From an uncultured Erysipelotrichaceae bacterium (lineage in GTDB: Bacteria > Bacillota_I > Bacilli_A > Erysipelotrichales > Erysipelotrichaceae), in the NCBI GenBank assembly GCA_944325685.1, contig CALVBC010000017.1:1-64000 (forward strand): 64,000 nt of DNA. Reading direction: 5' to 3'. The notes under the pieces were generated by a model. It was not told the origin of the DNA. It searched no databases and was given only the letters and a program-made list of their open reading frames with translations. Shown here piece by piece: positions 34,225 through 42,965 of this stretch. Within the stretch, counting starts at the first letter, position 1, and the number at the start of each line of letters is the position of its first letter. The translations under genes were made by a program, and so were the position numbers.

Positions 34225-35906
34225 TTGGAGATCAATTTGATCAGTTCTTTAGCGGCGATCTCGATACCACCATGGCCCTTATTCTTAAGGCCGAGGTTAG
34301 TATAGATCTCCCCTAATAAGACTCCACTTTCCTTTGCCTTTTCTAAGACATGATCGATAAGCGGATCACACATCTCCTTTTCCTGCATCGGACCAAAAGG
34401 ATTGGCGAAGTAAGTCTCAGAAAGTCCTACTTCATTAGTCGTCCCTAAGGCATATCTTCTACCTCTGACATAGATCTCTTTAGCTTCTTTGACATCAGAT
34501 ATCAAAGATATACCACGCTTATCATCGTAGTTATTGGCATATAGGAAAATATCGACTTTATGAGGACTGATGACCACATTATATGGACTAGCTGGGGTGA
34601 TGACCCTGGCGTTATTATTACCTGGATTAAAGAAGATCGAACGGTCCATGTCCCTATAGGTAGCACTATTATCAAGGTCATCAAGACGGACAAAAGCCCC
34701 GATCTCCGTACCTTGGGCATAGATCGTACCATCCTTTTCATACATGATCCCCATATCATCGAAGATGACCGTCTGGGCATCGATGAGATCAGCGATCTTA
34801 TTCATGGCTTCAATGGTCTCTGACTTACCAGCACCACTATCACCCATAAGACATACGCCTTTAGTACGACCATCCTTAAGCCTTATCTTAAGCATGGCCC
34901 CATGGATCGGAAGATACCCCTTTTTGATCATCACGAGGTTATGTAAAGTAAGGGCCATCTTTTTAAAGTAGCCAAAGTATTCGATGACTGGTTGATAAGA
35001 TATCTTACCGACATAGATGTCGTTTTCTTCATCGTAGTAATAATCGGTATCTTTGCGATTGTCCTTGATACCAAAGAGGATGATGCATTGTGGCTTTTTA
35101 TCCCATAAGCTAGGTGGGGCAAACTCAAAGAGGTTGGCAAGCCCGATAGCGCTAGCCATGAAGTCCTTATGGAAGTAGACAAATGTCAAACAGGTACCGA
35201 CTAAGATCGGATAACAGAAAAAGTCATGGTAGTTATGCCTTTTAGCCATCGGATCGTTTTTGGTCTCGGTGAAGGTCCCTAAGCGCTTATTGTGATCTAA
35301 GTAGATCATCATCGGTGATCGCATCATGACCTTACTTATAAAAGGGATCTTCTTTAAGGCGTCGTATTTAGCTGGTAAAGCGGTATTAGCGCGCACCATG
35401 AAAAGTGATGCATTAGTACCGGCTTGTAGTTGCCTGTAGACAAAATTTCGATGACCCTGTAGTTTCTCTTGACATAGACGATAAAAACCCAAGATCAGTT
35501 CATTGTAGTGCATATCTGAAGAGATGAATCGTGACCCTAAGATACCACTGCCATTTTTCGAATAGATATAAGAAAAACGATGGAGATTACGCCAATAGTT
35601 ATAGGCTTTTTCTACTAAGCTCAATAATATCGGTACATCTTTTTGGTCTAAAGCCGCTGTCTCATCATAAGAGATGACGGTCAAATACTTCAAGATGATG
35701 ATCAAGTGGTCGATGATATCCTCTCTATCTTCACCTTTTTTCATCACCCACGTATATAAGACTTGATCACTATCTTTAAGATCATCTAAAAAAGCATTTA
35801 AAAATGCGCGAAAATCACTCGAAGATAATAGCTCTTCATAGCTATCATAATAAGCTTTGGTAAAATCGATCAAAGCTAATCGGTTTTTGATATATAATGA
35901 ATCCAT
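34221..35906 (-). CDS. PEPCK/HPr-kinase-like P-loop protein
   Basis: 561 aa, cytosolic. VCLMGDSGAGKSETIEAMNK (about residues 351-370) is a P-loop whose GDSGAGKSE closely resembles the GxSGxGKSE of HPr kinase, followed by QTVIFDDMGIMY, a metal-site Asp pair, as in the PEPCK/HPrK fold. The N-terminal 330 residues have no motif I recognise. PEPCK enzymes usually carry a Thr-rich P-loop and Arg/Lys sites I cannot place here, so a kinase-like role is possible. TTACAA-17-TATAAT places the -10 7 nt from the ATG (leaderless). Followed by the ZIP gene with a 4-nt overlap. Substrate unknown. Confidence 0.75.
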   Translation of the reverse strand: MDSLYIKNRLALIDFTKAYYDSYEELLSSSDFRAFLNAFLDDLKDSDQVLYTWVMKKGEDREDIIDHLIIILKYLTVISYDETAALDQKDVPILLSLVEKAYNYWRNLHRFSYIYSKNGSGILGSRFISSDMHYNELILGFYRLCQEKLQGHRNFVYRQLQAGTNASLFMVRANTALPAKYDALKKIPFISKVMMRSPMMIYLDHNKRLGTFTETKNDPMAKRHNYHDFFCYPILVGTCLTFVYFHKDFMASAIGLANLFEFAPPSLWDKKPQCIILFGIKDNRKDTDYYYDEENDIYVGKISYQPVIEYFGYFKKMALTLHNLVMIKKGYLPIHGAMLKIRLKDGRTKGVCLMGDSGAGKSETIEAMNKIADLIDAQTVIFDDMGIMYEKDGTIYAQGTEIGAFVRLDDLDNSATYRDMDRSIFFNPGNNNARVITPASPYNVVISPHKVDIFLYANNYDDKRGISLISDVKEAKEIYVRGRRYALGTTNEVGLSETYFANPFGPMQEKEMCDPLIDHVLEKAKESGVLLGEIYTNLGLKNKGHGGIEIAAKELIKLISK

Positions 35907-35913
35907 AACATAG

Positions 35914-35942
35914 ATTATAGTAAATTTTAGGATGGATTGTAA
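35914..35942 (-). promoter_or_regulatory. Promoter of the PEPCK/HPrK-like gene
   Basis: TTACAA (35942-35937), 17 bp, TATAAT (35919-35914), then 7 nt to the ATG at 35906. Confidence 0.75.
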
Positions 35943-35954
35943 GAGGTGATGATC

Positions 35955-37148
35955 ATGCAGTTTGTAAAAGAAACATTAGACACATCAAAGATCGATGATC
36001 CGGTCTTTGCGATCTCAAAGAAAGCTCAAGAAGATAAAGACCCCACGACGGTCAATGCGACGATCGGCTCTTTGTATGATGAAGATGGTAAGATCGTAGC
36101 TTTATCTTCCTATTATGATATCTTCGATAAAGTCGATGATCGTTTAAAGGCCAAGTACGCCGAAGGAGCTGATGGCAATAGCGCCTATAAACAAGCGATC
36201 AAAGACCATGTCTTAAAAGATCATATCGAGTTGCCTACCGATGTCTTAGCGACAGCTGGTGGTAGTGGTGCAGTATCTTTGGTCTTTAAAGATTTTTTAA
36301 AGGAAGGCGATACGATCTTACTGCCTGAGATCGCTTGGGCGTCATATAAGACGATGGCCTATGAATATGGCTTAAAGACCACCTTTTATAAGATCGATGA
36401 TATGGATGATATCTTAAATAAGGCCCATGATCTATCAAAGATACAAGATAAGATCGTCATCGTCATCAATTCGCCATGCCATAACCCAACAGGCTTAAGC
36501 CTTACCGATGATGATTGGAAAAAGCTCATCGACTACTTCAATAAGCTTGATAAGCCAGTCATCATCTTAAATGACATCGCTTATATCGACTATGCCTATG
36601 ATAGTATCAAGGCCCATAGCTATCTCGATATCTTCAATGGCATAGCCAATAATGTCCTTATCGCCATCGCTTTCAGCATCTCGAAAACGATGACCGCTTA
36701 TGGATCGCGCCTTGGTGCTCTTATCCTTATCCATAAAGATAAAGATATATTAGCTGGTATCCACAATGCTATCGCGAGATCTTGCCGTAATATCTGGTCT
36801 AATGCCAATAACGGTGCCATGATCGCCTTTAGCGAGGTGATGAAAGATGATAGAGCTTTTGTCAAAGAAAAAGCGACCTATATCGCTTTATTAAAAGAAA
36901 GAGCGGATATCTTATTAAAGGAAGCAGATGAAGTAGGTCTTAGATACTATCATTATGATGAAGGTTTCTTTGTCACTTTAAGATGTGAAGATAACGAAAG
37001 TCGTGATATCTTACATGCCGAACTCATGGAAGGTCATATCTATACCGTTAAAGTCAATAAAGGCATCAGGATCGCGATCTGCAGTGTCCCTAAAAATAAA
37101 CTGATCGGCTTAGCTAAGCGCATCAAGCAGATCAGCGATAAAAGATGA
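35955..37148 (+). CDS. PLP-dependent aminotransferase, class I/II
   Basis: About 397 aa. TAGGSGAVSLVF, VINSPCHNPTGLSLTDDDWK and AFSISKTMTAYGSRLGALI (PLP Lys in the SxSK stretch, then the phosphate-binding Arg) are fold-type I aminotransferase motifs. It probably transaminates an aromatic or branched-chain amino acid. ATG 35955 is preferred, with AGAGG 8 nt upstream; GTG 35946 and ATG 35949 overlap the ribosome-binding site. Confidence 0.9.
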   Translation: MQFVKETLDTSKIDDPVFAISKKAQEDKDPTTVNATIGSLYDEDGKIVALSSYYDIFDKVDDRLKAKYAEGADGNSAYKQAIKDHVLKDHIELPTDVLATAGGSGAVSLVFKDFLKEGDTILLPEIAWASYKTMAYEYGLKTTFYKIDDMDDILNKAHDLSKIQDKIVIVINSPCHNPTGLSLTDDDWKKLIDYFNKLDKPVIILNDIAYIDYAYDSIKAHSYLDIFNGIANNVLIAIAFSISKTMTAYGSRLGALILIHKDKDILAGIHNAIARSCRNIWSNANNGAMIAFSEVMKDDRAFVKEKATYIALLKERADILLKEADEVGLRYYHYDEGFFVTLRCEDNESRDILHAELMEGHIYTVKVNKGIRIAICSVPKNKLIGLAKRIKQISDKR

Positions 37149-37515
37149 AATTATAATCGTCGGTGATGATATCGTTACTATCACCAAGATAGTCGATCTT
37201 AAGTGATCCATCGACCATCTGCTCGCCTGGCATATTAAGCAAGACCACAAAAGAGCCAAAGACGATAATGATCACACATATGAGCTCGACCATCACCCAG
37301 ATGGCGAGCTTGTATTTTTTATTGACGTGTTTCAATTTATCAGCGATAAGAGATATGACCATGATGATAAGACCGACGACCCCCATGAGAAAATAGACAA
37401 GCTCAAAGCGCGGTCTTAAACTCATCCCGATAAAATAAGCGATAAGGTTTGATATAAACCAAGCCAATATCGCTAATAGTAATGTGAAGATACCGATCTT
37501 TAGTGAAGGTCTCAT
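37132..37515 (-). CDS. Small membrane protein, unknown
   Basis: 127 aa, four hydrophobic segments (about 8-30, 39-60, 70-92 region) and a short acidic C-terminus (IDYLGDSNDIITDDY). No recognisable family. Its start overlaps the upstream membrane-protein gene by 4 nt, and its end overlaps the aminotransferase end by 17 bp, tail to tail. Confidence 0.75.
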   Translation of the reverse strand: MRPSLKIGIFTLLLAILAWFISNLIAYFIGMSLRPRFELVYFLMGVVGLIIMVISLIADKLKHVNKKYKLAIWVMVELICVIIIVFGSFVVLLNMPGEQMVDGSLKIDYLGDSNDIITDDYNFIFYR

Positions 37516-38024
37516 ACCTTTCTATTATACTCTAAGCGGATAAACGATAAAGTCAAACAGAGAAGATATGGCATAAAGATGATATCGATAAGGCTTAGTA
37601 AAGAGAAGATGCCCAATGGATAAGCATTTATGATCGACTCATTATCACGGCTGATAAATGCCAAGACAGTAAAGATGATAAGAGCGATCAGGGTGAAGAA
37701 GTAAGGTCTTATCATCACTTTAAGATACTTTTGATCATCGACCAGTTCATAGAATGCCGCGATCGCAAAACCAAGCGCTAATAAGAAGAATTCTAGATGA
37801 TCATAAGCTAAAGTAAGACCACCACCCCTAGCCAATAGATAAGTGATGAGATAGGTGAAGACAGCGATCCAGATAAAACGCATGATCTGGATCTTTTTGA
37901 TAAATAGCCCGATCAATACCGTCTCTAACAATAACCCCACGATCCCAAATAGTGTATGTCCATTTAATACCAAAGTGAAACTAGCGATCATCATGATGAT
38001 CTCTGACCAATATAATCTTTTCAT
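37512..38024 (-). CDS. Multi-pass membrane protein, unknown
   Basis: 170 aa with five or six hydrophobic segments, starting MKRLYWSEIIMMIASFTLVL. ATG 38024 is preferred because AGGAGGT lies 6 nt upstream; the in-frame extension to 38078 has no ribosome-binding site. It forms a two-gene operon with the 127-aa membrane protein and is divergent from the WYL regulator. No motif points to a function. Confidence 0.75.
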   Translation of the reverse strand: MKRLYWSEIIMMIASFTLVLNGHTLFGIVGLLLETVLIGLFIKKIQIMRFIWIAVFTYLITYLLARGGGLTLAYDHLEFFLLALGFAIAAFYELVDDQKYLKVMIRPYFFTLIALIIFTVLAFISRDNESIINAYPLGIFSLLSLIDIIFMPYLLCLTLSFIRLEYNRKV

Positions 38025-38104
38025 ATCTGACCTCCTATGGGTAAATTGTAGATGATATCTTAAATATACTTGTACCAAAAAACGGACTATATTATCATTG
38101 AACT

Positions 38105-39028
38105 ATGAAGACAGCCATATACAAAGACCGTTTATTCAAAGTCCTAGCGATCCTTATCGAATATACCGACAGTGAACACTTCATCAGCGCTAAAAAGATC
38201 GCTGAGTTATTAAGTGACAAAGGCATCAAGGATATCGACCGTAAGACCATCGTCTATGACATCAAAGCCTTAAGAGAAGTTGGCTTTTCGATCACCTCTA
38301 ATACCGGTAGTGGCTATAGTATCGATGCCGCTCCTTTTATCAAAGCCGAGCTCAAAGTCATAAGTGACCTTCTTTCAACGCTTAAAAATATCAGTGATAA
38401 AGATATAAAGACCTTAAATAGTAAACTGTCCCCTTTTATATCGATCTATGATCAAAAGCTTTTAAAGGATACCCATATCCAAAAGGAAAAACACCGTGGT
38501 ATCTCCCTTTTTTATATCGAGATGGTCTTACAAGCGATCAAAAACGAAGAATATCTTTTGATCAAAGCCAAAGGCAAAAGCTCAAAGATCATCCCCTATC
38601 TTTTAGACCTTGAAAATGGCTATTACTATCTTTACTACGCCTATGAAGAAAGCGACAAGATCTATCACTTGCGTTTAGACAATATCAAAGAACTAAACTA
38701 TAGCTCTTTAAAACACCATAAACCAATGCGCTATGATGAATGTCGTAAGCTCATCAGTGAATCCTATAATGCCTATAGTACTGAAGACCTCATGGAGGTC
38801 AAACTCAAAGTCTATGACCTCGATAGCTATATCATCGACGATCTAAAGGACTCCTTTGATAATGTCATCATCAATAAGGATATCGTGGCTTTAAAGGTGC
38901 GCATCTCTGATGTCTTTTTCAGTAAGATCTTCAGCTACGCTGATAAGGTCAAGATCATCGCGCCTGTATCAGCCATCGAGCGCTTTAAGCTCTATCTTTC
39001 AAAGGTCCTTGATATATACACTCGATAA
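38105..39028 (+). CDS. WYL-domain transcriptional regulator
   Basis: 307 aa. An N-terminal winged helix (YKDRLFKVLAILIEYT, then IDRKTIVYDIKALREVGFSI) precedes a WYL ligand-binding domain (about 140-220: KIIPYLLDLENGYYYLYYAY, YHLRLDNIKEL) and a WYL C-terminal extension. WYL regulators sense nucleic acids or small ligands and often control neighbouring genes; here the divergent membrane-protein pair is a candidate. TATTAT ends 9 nt before the ATG, another nearly leaderless start. The last 44 bp overlap the antisense gene at 38985. Confidence 0.88.
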   Translation: MKTAIYKDRLFKVLAILIEYTDSEHFISAKKIAELLSDKGIKDIDRKTIVYDIKALREVGFSITSNTGSGYSIDAAPFIKAELKVISDLLSTLKNISDKDIKTLNSKLSPFISIYDQKLLKDTHIQKEKHRGISLFYIEMVLQAIKNEEYLLIKAKGKSSKIIPYLLDLENGYYYLYYAYEESDKIYHLRLDNIKELNYSSLKHHKPMRYDECRKLISESYNAYSTEDLMEVKLKVYDLDSYIIDDLKDSFDNVIINKDIVALKVRISDVFFSKIFSYADKVKIIAPVSAIERFKLYLSKVLDIYTR

Positions 39029-39260
39029 ACCACTTGTCTTTTTCAAGATACAACTTACGCTTATGACCATAGATCATGCATTCATACAGGATGCCACAAC
39101 CACCGACTCTTGAAAAGGAACGACGCTTATTCAAGACCTTATCGACCTTGTATACCTTTTTATCATCCCTTTCATCTTGCCAAACGATAAACATCGGGAT
39201 CATATCGCCCTTTTCCGATACGAGGGCGATCACCGGGATATAACGCTTATATAATCGCAT
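38985..39260 (-). CDS. Small conserved protein downstream of DNA polymerase IV
   Basis: 91 aa starting MRLYKRYIPVIALVSEKGDM; a TTG at 39272 would add four residues. GGCGILYECMIYGHKRKLYL and KWFIECI match a small family I recall next to Y-family polymerase genes in Bacillota, with no known function. It follows dinB with no gap, so it is co-transcribed. Its 3' end overlaps the WYL gene tail to tail by 44 bp. Confidence 0.65.
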   Translation of the reverse strand: MRLYKRYIPVIALVSEKGDMIPMFIVWQDERDDKKVYKVDKVLNKRRSFSRVGGCGILYECMIYGHKRKLYLEKDKWFIECIYQGPLKDRA

Positions 39261-39262
39261 AA

Positions 39263-40525
39263 CTAAAACCAACTTTCCGGGTGGATCACATGATCACCCT
39301 TAGGATCAAAATCTGTTAGCTCATCATCGAGCTTGGTCACTAATCGACATGCTTTATCATGACCGTATTTATCACGGATCTTATCGATCGCGACCTCTAG
39401 GTCATATTCTTTGAGCCTTTCTTTGGTCATATCGAAAAGGTCATATTCGATATAGCTCGTCTTCTTGCTTAAATGGCTGATACCGATCGTGATGCTGCGA
39501 AAAGGGACCTGTAGATGACCATTATTAATAGGGATATTTTTGATGAATAAGGACATCGCTACATCAAAGATCATCTTAGCGAGATCAGTAGCTACATCGA
39601 TCTTCTTTTGTCTTGAAAAGTAGTGTAGCTTATTATCTCTAAGCCCCATATAGATCACATCACCTACTAGACCTTTATCCCTACATCTTGAAGCCACCGA
39701 TTCACTTAAGACCCAAAAGATCATCCGGATATCATCTAAAGAGCTGAGGTCTCTTATCGCTGTGACCCCATTTGATATCGACTTCACTTCACGACTCTGA
39801 CCACTAAATTTGACATCCGTGATATCAAGCCCTCTTGCAAACATGGCGATCATCGCCCCGTTTTTACCTAAGATTTGCCTTAGGATCGATAGTGGATACA
39901 TAGCTAGATCTCCGATCGTCTTGATCCCTAAACGATCAAGTTTGGCCTTTGTCGCTTGACCGACATATAAAAGATCATCGGCCGCCAGATCATAGACCAT
40001 CTTTTGGTAGTTATCTGGTGATATCACCGTAAAGCCCATGTGCTTGTCCATATCAGAACCTAATTTAGCGAAGATCTTGTTGTAGGAAATGCCCATCGAT
40101 ACGGTAAGGCCTAATTCTTCATAGACCCTTATTTGGATCTTCTTTGCTAGCTTGATCGGATCATCAAATAAGAGTTCACTGTCGCTGATATCGATCCATG
40201 CTTCATCAAGCCCAAATGACTCCACCTTATCAGAATACTCGCGATAGATATCCTTGACCTTCTCAGTGTAGTAGATGTAGTCATCGTAGTGGGGGTGAAC
40301 GATATATAGGTCCGGACACTTCTTGTAGGCATCACGCAAGGTCTCAGCTGTCTTGATCCCATATTTTTTGGCAAGATCGTTCTTCGCTAAGATGATCCCA
40401 TGACGCTTATCCTCATCCCCACCAACAGCCATCGGGATCTTCCTGAGCCATGGTTCTTTCATTTCTTCGATCTGGGCATAACAGTGATTCAGATCAGCAT
40501 GGATAATATATCTTGACCACTTCAT
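39263..40525 (-). CDS. dinB: DNA polymerase IV (Y family)
   Basis: 420 aa. IIHADLNHCYAQIEEMKEPW (first metal Asp, steric-gate region) and DKVESFGLDEAWIDISDSE (catalytic Asp-Glu) are Y-family hallmarks; the thumb helix-hairpin-helix (KLDRLGIKTIGDLAMYPLSI) and little-finger domain follow. The steric gate is Cys (NHCYAQIE), unusual but seen in UmuC/UV-repair-type relatives. It performs translesion synthesis. TATTAT ends 6 to 7 nt from the ATG. Confidence 0.93.
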   Translation of the reverse strand: MKWSRYIIHADLNHCYAQIEEMKEPWLRKIPMAVGGDEDKRHGIILAKNDLAKKYGIKTAETLRDAYKKCPDLYIVHPHYDDYIYYTEKVKDIYREYSDKVESFGLDEAWIDISDSELLFDDPIKLAKKIQIRVYEELGLTVSMGISYNKIFAKLGSDMDKHMGFTVISPDNYQKMVYDLAADDLLYVGQATKAKLDRLGIKTIGDLAMYPLSILRQILGKNGAMIAMFARGLDITDVKFSGQSREVKSISNGVTAIRDLSSLDDIRMIFWVLSESVASRCRDKGLVGDVIYMGLRDNKLHYFSRQKKIDVATDLAKMIFDVAMSLFIKNIPINNGHLQVPFRSITIGISHLSKKTSYIEYDLFDMTKERLKEYDLEVAIDKIRDKYGHDKACRLVTKLDDELTDFDPKGDHVIHPESWF

Positions 40526-40625
40526 GGCTATATAATAAGCTAAAATGTTTCATAATTCAATATATTATGCAACTTTTAATGTATTTATCATAAATTATGT
40601 TTACTTTATATATCACATATATCTA

Positions 40626-40674
40626 TTGACATATTATCGATATCCAGTATACTTTATTTGTTCATAAAGTGAAC
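40626..40674 (+). promoter_or_regulatory. MarR-degV promoter with overlapping palindrome
   Basis: TTGACA (40626-40631), 16 bp, TATACT (40648-40653). GTTCATAAAGTGAAC (40660-40674) is a palindrome with 5-bp arms overlapping the start of transcription, a good candidate autoregulatory MarR site. Confidence 0.7.
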
Positions 40675-40687
40675 TAGTAGGTGATAT

Positions 40688-41110
40688 ATGCGTGAATTAG
40701 ATGAAAAAGTATTAGAAGCATGGCTCGATATATCGACGTCCATAAACAATGATCGTCTTGTACCGACCTTGACTTATAACGAGGCTTTGGTCTGTCACTT
40801 TGTCTATTTAGTCAAAGATGAAGACATCACAGCCAGTGTACTATGTCAAAAGACCGGGATCTTAAAATCCCAGATGAACAGGATCTTGAATGAACTTGAA
40901 AACAAGGGCCTCATTCAAAAGATCAGGTCAGAAGTCGATAAAAGAGATATCTTTATCGTTCCTGGCATCAAGGCTAAACAATTTGATGAACACCATGAAA
41001 AGATCCTCACCATCGTCAATAAGGTCACATCACGCCTTGGCCCCACTAAAAGCCAAGAGGTCATCGATCTATTTCAAGAAGTGGCAAAGATCGCCAAGGA
41101 GGAATTATGA
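40688..41110 (+). CDS. MarR-family transcriptional regulator
   Basis: 140 aa, winged helix: ASVLCQKTGILKSQMNRILN is the recognition region and EVDKRDIFIVPG the wing with the conserved DxRD-type residues. Co-transcribed with a DegV gene through an ATGA overlap. A MarR next to a fatty-acid-binding DegV recalls FabT, the fatty-acid synthesis repressor, but no fab genes are near, so that is an inference. Confidence 0.88.
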   Translation: MRELDEKVLEAWLDISTSINNDRLVPTLTYNEALVCHFVYLVKDEDITASVLCQKTGILKSQMNRILNELENKGLIQKIRSEVDKRDIFIVPGIKAKQFDEHHEKILTIVNKVTSRLGPTKSQEVIDLFQEVAKIAKEEL

Positions 41111-41934
41111 TACGATTAGTAGTCGACTCAGCCAGTGACTATACCAAGGAAGAGTTAGAGAAAAGGCCACTTATAATGGTGCCTTTACAGATCACGATCA
41201 ACGACAAGCACTATCGTGATGGTATCGATATCACCAAGGATGGATTCTATGATATCTTGCTTAGTACCAAGGAATTCCCTAAGACCTCACAACCATCACC
41301 AGATGCCTTTGTAAAGGTCTTTGAAAAGGCTAAGGAAGAAGATGATGAAGTGATCTGTATATTACTATCATCAAGCCTAAGTGGCACCGTCCAAAGCGCA
41401 AGGCTCGCTAAAGATATGGTCGACTATGATAAGATCCATATCATCGATAGCCTCAGCGCAACGATCGGTATCAGGGTCTTAGTCGAAGAGGCATTAAAGA
41501 TGGCAAATGATGGTAAGGATGCTAAGACGATCGTCGATACGATCGAAGATATCAAGGGGCGTTTGATGATCTTAGCTGGTATCGATACCCTTGAATACCT
41601 ATGCATGGGTGGCCGTGTATCAAAAGCAGTGGCTACGATCGGTGAATTCGCTAATATCAAGCCGATCATAACCGTATCAAAGGAAGGTAAAGTCGAAGTA
41701 TTAACCAAAAGACGTGGTACTAATAAGACCTTAGCCCACTTAAAAGACATGATCAAAGCTTACCAGATCGATGACAGATACAATATCTTCAGCATCTATT
41801 CACATGGCGAAGATAATACCAAGCGCTTAGAAGAGCTACTAGATATGCGGATCGATGAAAGGGTCCAACTTGGTCCAACGATCGGCGCTCATGTCGGCCC
41901 TGGTGCCTTCGGTGTCGTCTTTGTGACAAAATAA
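41107..41934 (+). CDS. DegV family fatty-acid-binding protein
   Basis: 275 aa. IRLVVDSASDYTKEELEKRP, PKTSQPSPDAF, CILLSSSLSGTVQSARLAKD and YLCMGGRVSKAVATIG are the DegV/FakB signatures. Different enough from the DegV at 21383 to bind a different fatty acid. Second gene of the MarR operon, ended by a strong terminator. Confidence 0.93.
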   Translation: MIRLVVDSASDYTKEELEKRPLIMVPLQITINDKHYRDGIDITKDGFYDILLSTKEFPKTSQPSPDAFVKVFEKAKEEDDEVICILLSSSLSGTVQSARLAKDMVDYDKIHIIDSLSATIGIRVLVEEALKMANDGKDAKTIVDTIEDIKGRLMILAGIDTLEYLCMGGRVSKAVATIGEFANIKPIITVSKEGKVEVLTKRRGTNKTLAHLKDMIKAYQIDDRYNIFSIYSHGEDNTKRLEELLDMRIDERVQLGPTIGAHVGPGAFGVVFVTK

Positions 41935-41941
41935 GTATCGG

Positions 41942-41970
41942 GATGTGTAAATATTACACATCTCTTTTTT
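41942..41970 (+). terminator. Terminator of the MarR-DegV operon
   Basis: GATGTGTAA and TTACACATC form a perfect 9-bp stem with a 3-nt loop, followed by TCTTTTTT. Confidence 0.9.
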
Positions 41971-41984
41971 ATAAATGGGTAATA

Positions 41985-42007
41985 TAAAAGCTCTCAAATG
42001 AGAGCTT
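41985..42007 (-). terminator. Terminator of tRNA-Arg
   Basis: AAGCTCTCA and TGAGAGCTT form a 9-bp stem; TTTTATATT follows on the minus strand. Confidence 0.75.
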
Positions 42008-42018
42008 GATACATGAAG

Positions 42019-42095
42019 TGGTGCGCCCAACAGGACTCGAACCTGCAACCGCCAGAATCGGAATCTGATACTCTATCCAATTGAGCTATGGGCGC
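42019..42095 (-). tRNA. tRNA-Arg (CCG)
   Basis: 77 nt with encoded CCA. Acceptor GCGCCCA pairs with TGGGCGC; the anticodon loop TTCCGAT gives CCG; GGTTCGAGTCC is the T arm. Its first ten bases contain the last codons and stop of dut. Confidence 0.97.
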
Positions 42096-42580
42096 ATATC
42101 TGAACTACCAAAACCGCCAGTACGCTTTGTATCAACGGCTTCTTCTTCGGCTAGATAATAAGCTAAAAAGACACCCTGAGCAAATCTTTCGCCTTTGGTG
42201 ATATGTAAGTCATGGTCAGAGTTATTCTTGATGGCGATGATGATATGACCTTCATTATCAGCGCCATAGTAATCGGCATCGATGATACCTACAGTATTTA
42301 GTAATGTCATCTGATGTTTAAAGCCAAAGGATGAGCGCGGATAGATCTCTAATACATAGCCATCTAGCATCTTGCATCTGATACCCGTCGGTATCTTGAC
42401 CATTTCTTGTGGCATAAGCAAGATATCAACAGGACATACAAAGTCATAGCCGGCACTAGATACCGTTGCTCTTTTAGGCAAGATGATATCTTCATAGCCA
42501 TCTTCTGTATAAGAAACGAGCTTATTTAGATCATCTAAATACTGTCTTTTCGATACTTTTTCAAACTTTCCGACATACAT
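42086..42580 (-). CDS. dut: dUTP diphosphatase
   Basis: 164 aa, trimeric dUTPase. SSAGYDFVCPVDI, IYPRSSFGFKHQ, NTVGIIDADYYG, GERFAQGVF and RTGGFGSSD correspond to motifs 1 to 5. It removes dUTP and supplies dUMP. TATAAT (42590-42595) ends 9 nt before the ATG. The stop TAG (42086-42088) falls inside the tRNA-Arg acceptor stem, so dut and the tRNA share a transcript and ten bases. Confidence 0.95.
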   Translation of the reverse strand: MYVGKFEKVSKRQYLDDLNKLVSYTEDGYEDIILPKRATVSSAGYDFVCPVDILLMPQEMVKIPTGIRCKMLDGYVLEIYPRSSFGFKHQMTLLNTVGIIDADYYGADNEGHIIIAIKNNSDHDLHITKGERFAQGVFLAYYLAEEEAVDTKRTGGFGSSDMRP

Positions 42581-42604
42581 AACAAAAAAATTATACTAAA
42601 ATTC

Positions 42605-42633
42605 TTGTCAAAATAAAATACCTATGTTATGAT
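42605..42633 (+). promoter_or_regulatory. Promoter of the Ser-Asp-Gly tRNA cluster
   Basis: TTGTCA (42605-42610), 17 bp, TATGAT (42628-42633). The tRNA-Ser starts 30 nt downstream. Confidence 0.7.
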
Positions 42634-42662
42634 ACTAAGGCGCGACAGCTAAAGCGCAACTT

Positions 42663-42755
42663 GAAGAAGTACTCAAGAGGCTGAAGAGGTGCCCCTGCTA
42701 AGGGCATAGGTCGAGTTAAATCGGCGCGAGGGTTCAAATCCCTCCTTCTTCGCCA
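42663..42755 (+). tRNA. tRNA-Ser (GCT)
   Basis: 93 nt with a long variable arm. Acceptor GAAGAAG/CTTCTTC, anticodon loop CTGCTAA (GCT), encoded CCA. Confidence 0.96.
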
Positions 42756-42766
42756 GTAAGACCGAT

Positions 42767-42843
42767 GGTCCGGTGGTGTAGCGGTTTAACATGCCTCCCT
42801 GTCACGGAGGAGATCGCGGGTTCGATTCCCGTCCGGACCGCCA
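42767..42843 (+). tRNA. tRNA-Asp (GTC)
   Basis: 77 nt. Acceptor GGTCCGG/CCGGACC, anticodon loop CTGTCAC (GTC), encoded CCA. Confidence 0.97.
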
Positions 42844-42851
42844 TATAAAGT

Positions 42852-42925
42852 GCAGATGTAGTTCAATGGTAGAACGCGACCTTGCCAAGGTCGACACGAG
42901 GGTTCGATTCCCTTCATCTGCTCCA
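42852..42925 (+). tRNA. tRNA-Gly (GCC)
   Basis: 74 nt. Acceptor GCAGATG/CATCTGC, anticodon loop TTGCCAA (GCC), encoded CCA. Confidence 0.97.
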
Positions 42926-42935
42926 TTAGATTATC

Positions 42936-42965
42936 AAGCCCTGAAAGATCGGGGCTTTATTTTAT
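42936..42965 (+). terminator. Terminator of the tRNA cluster
   Basis: AAGCCC and GGGCTT form a stem followed by TATTTTATT. Confidence 0.7.
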
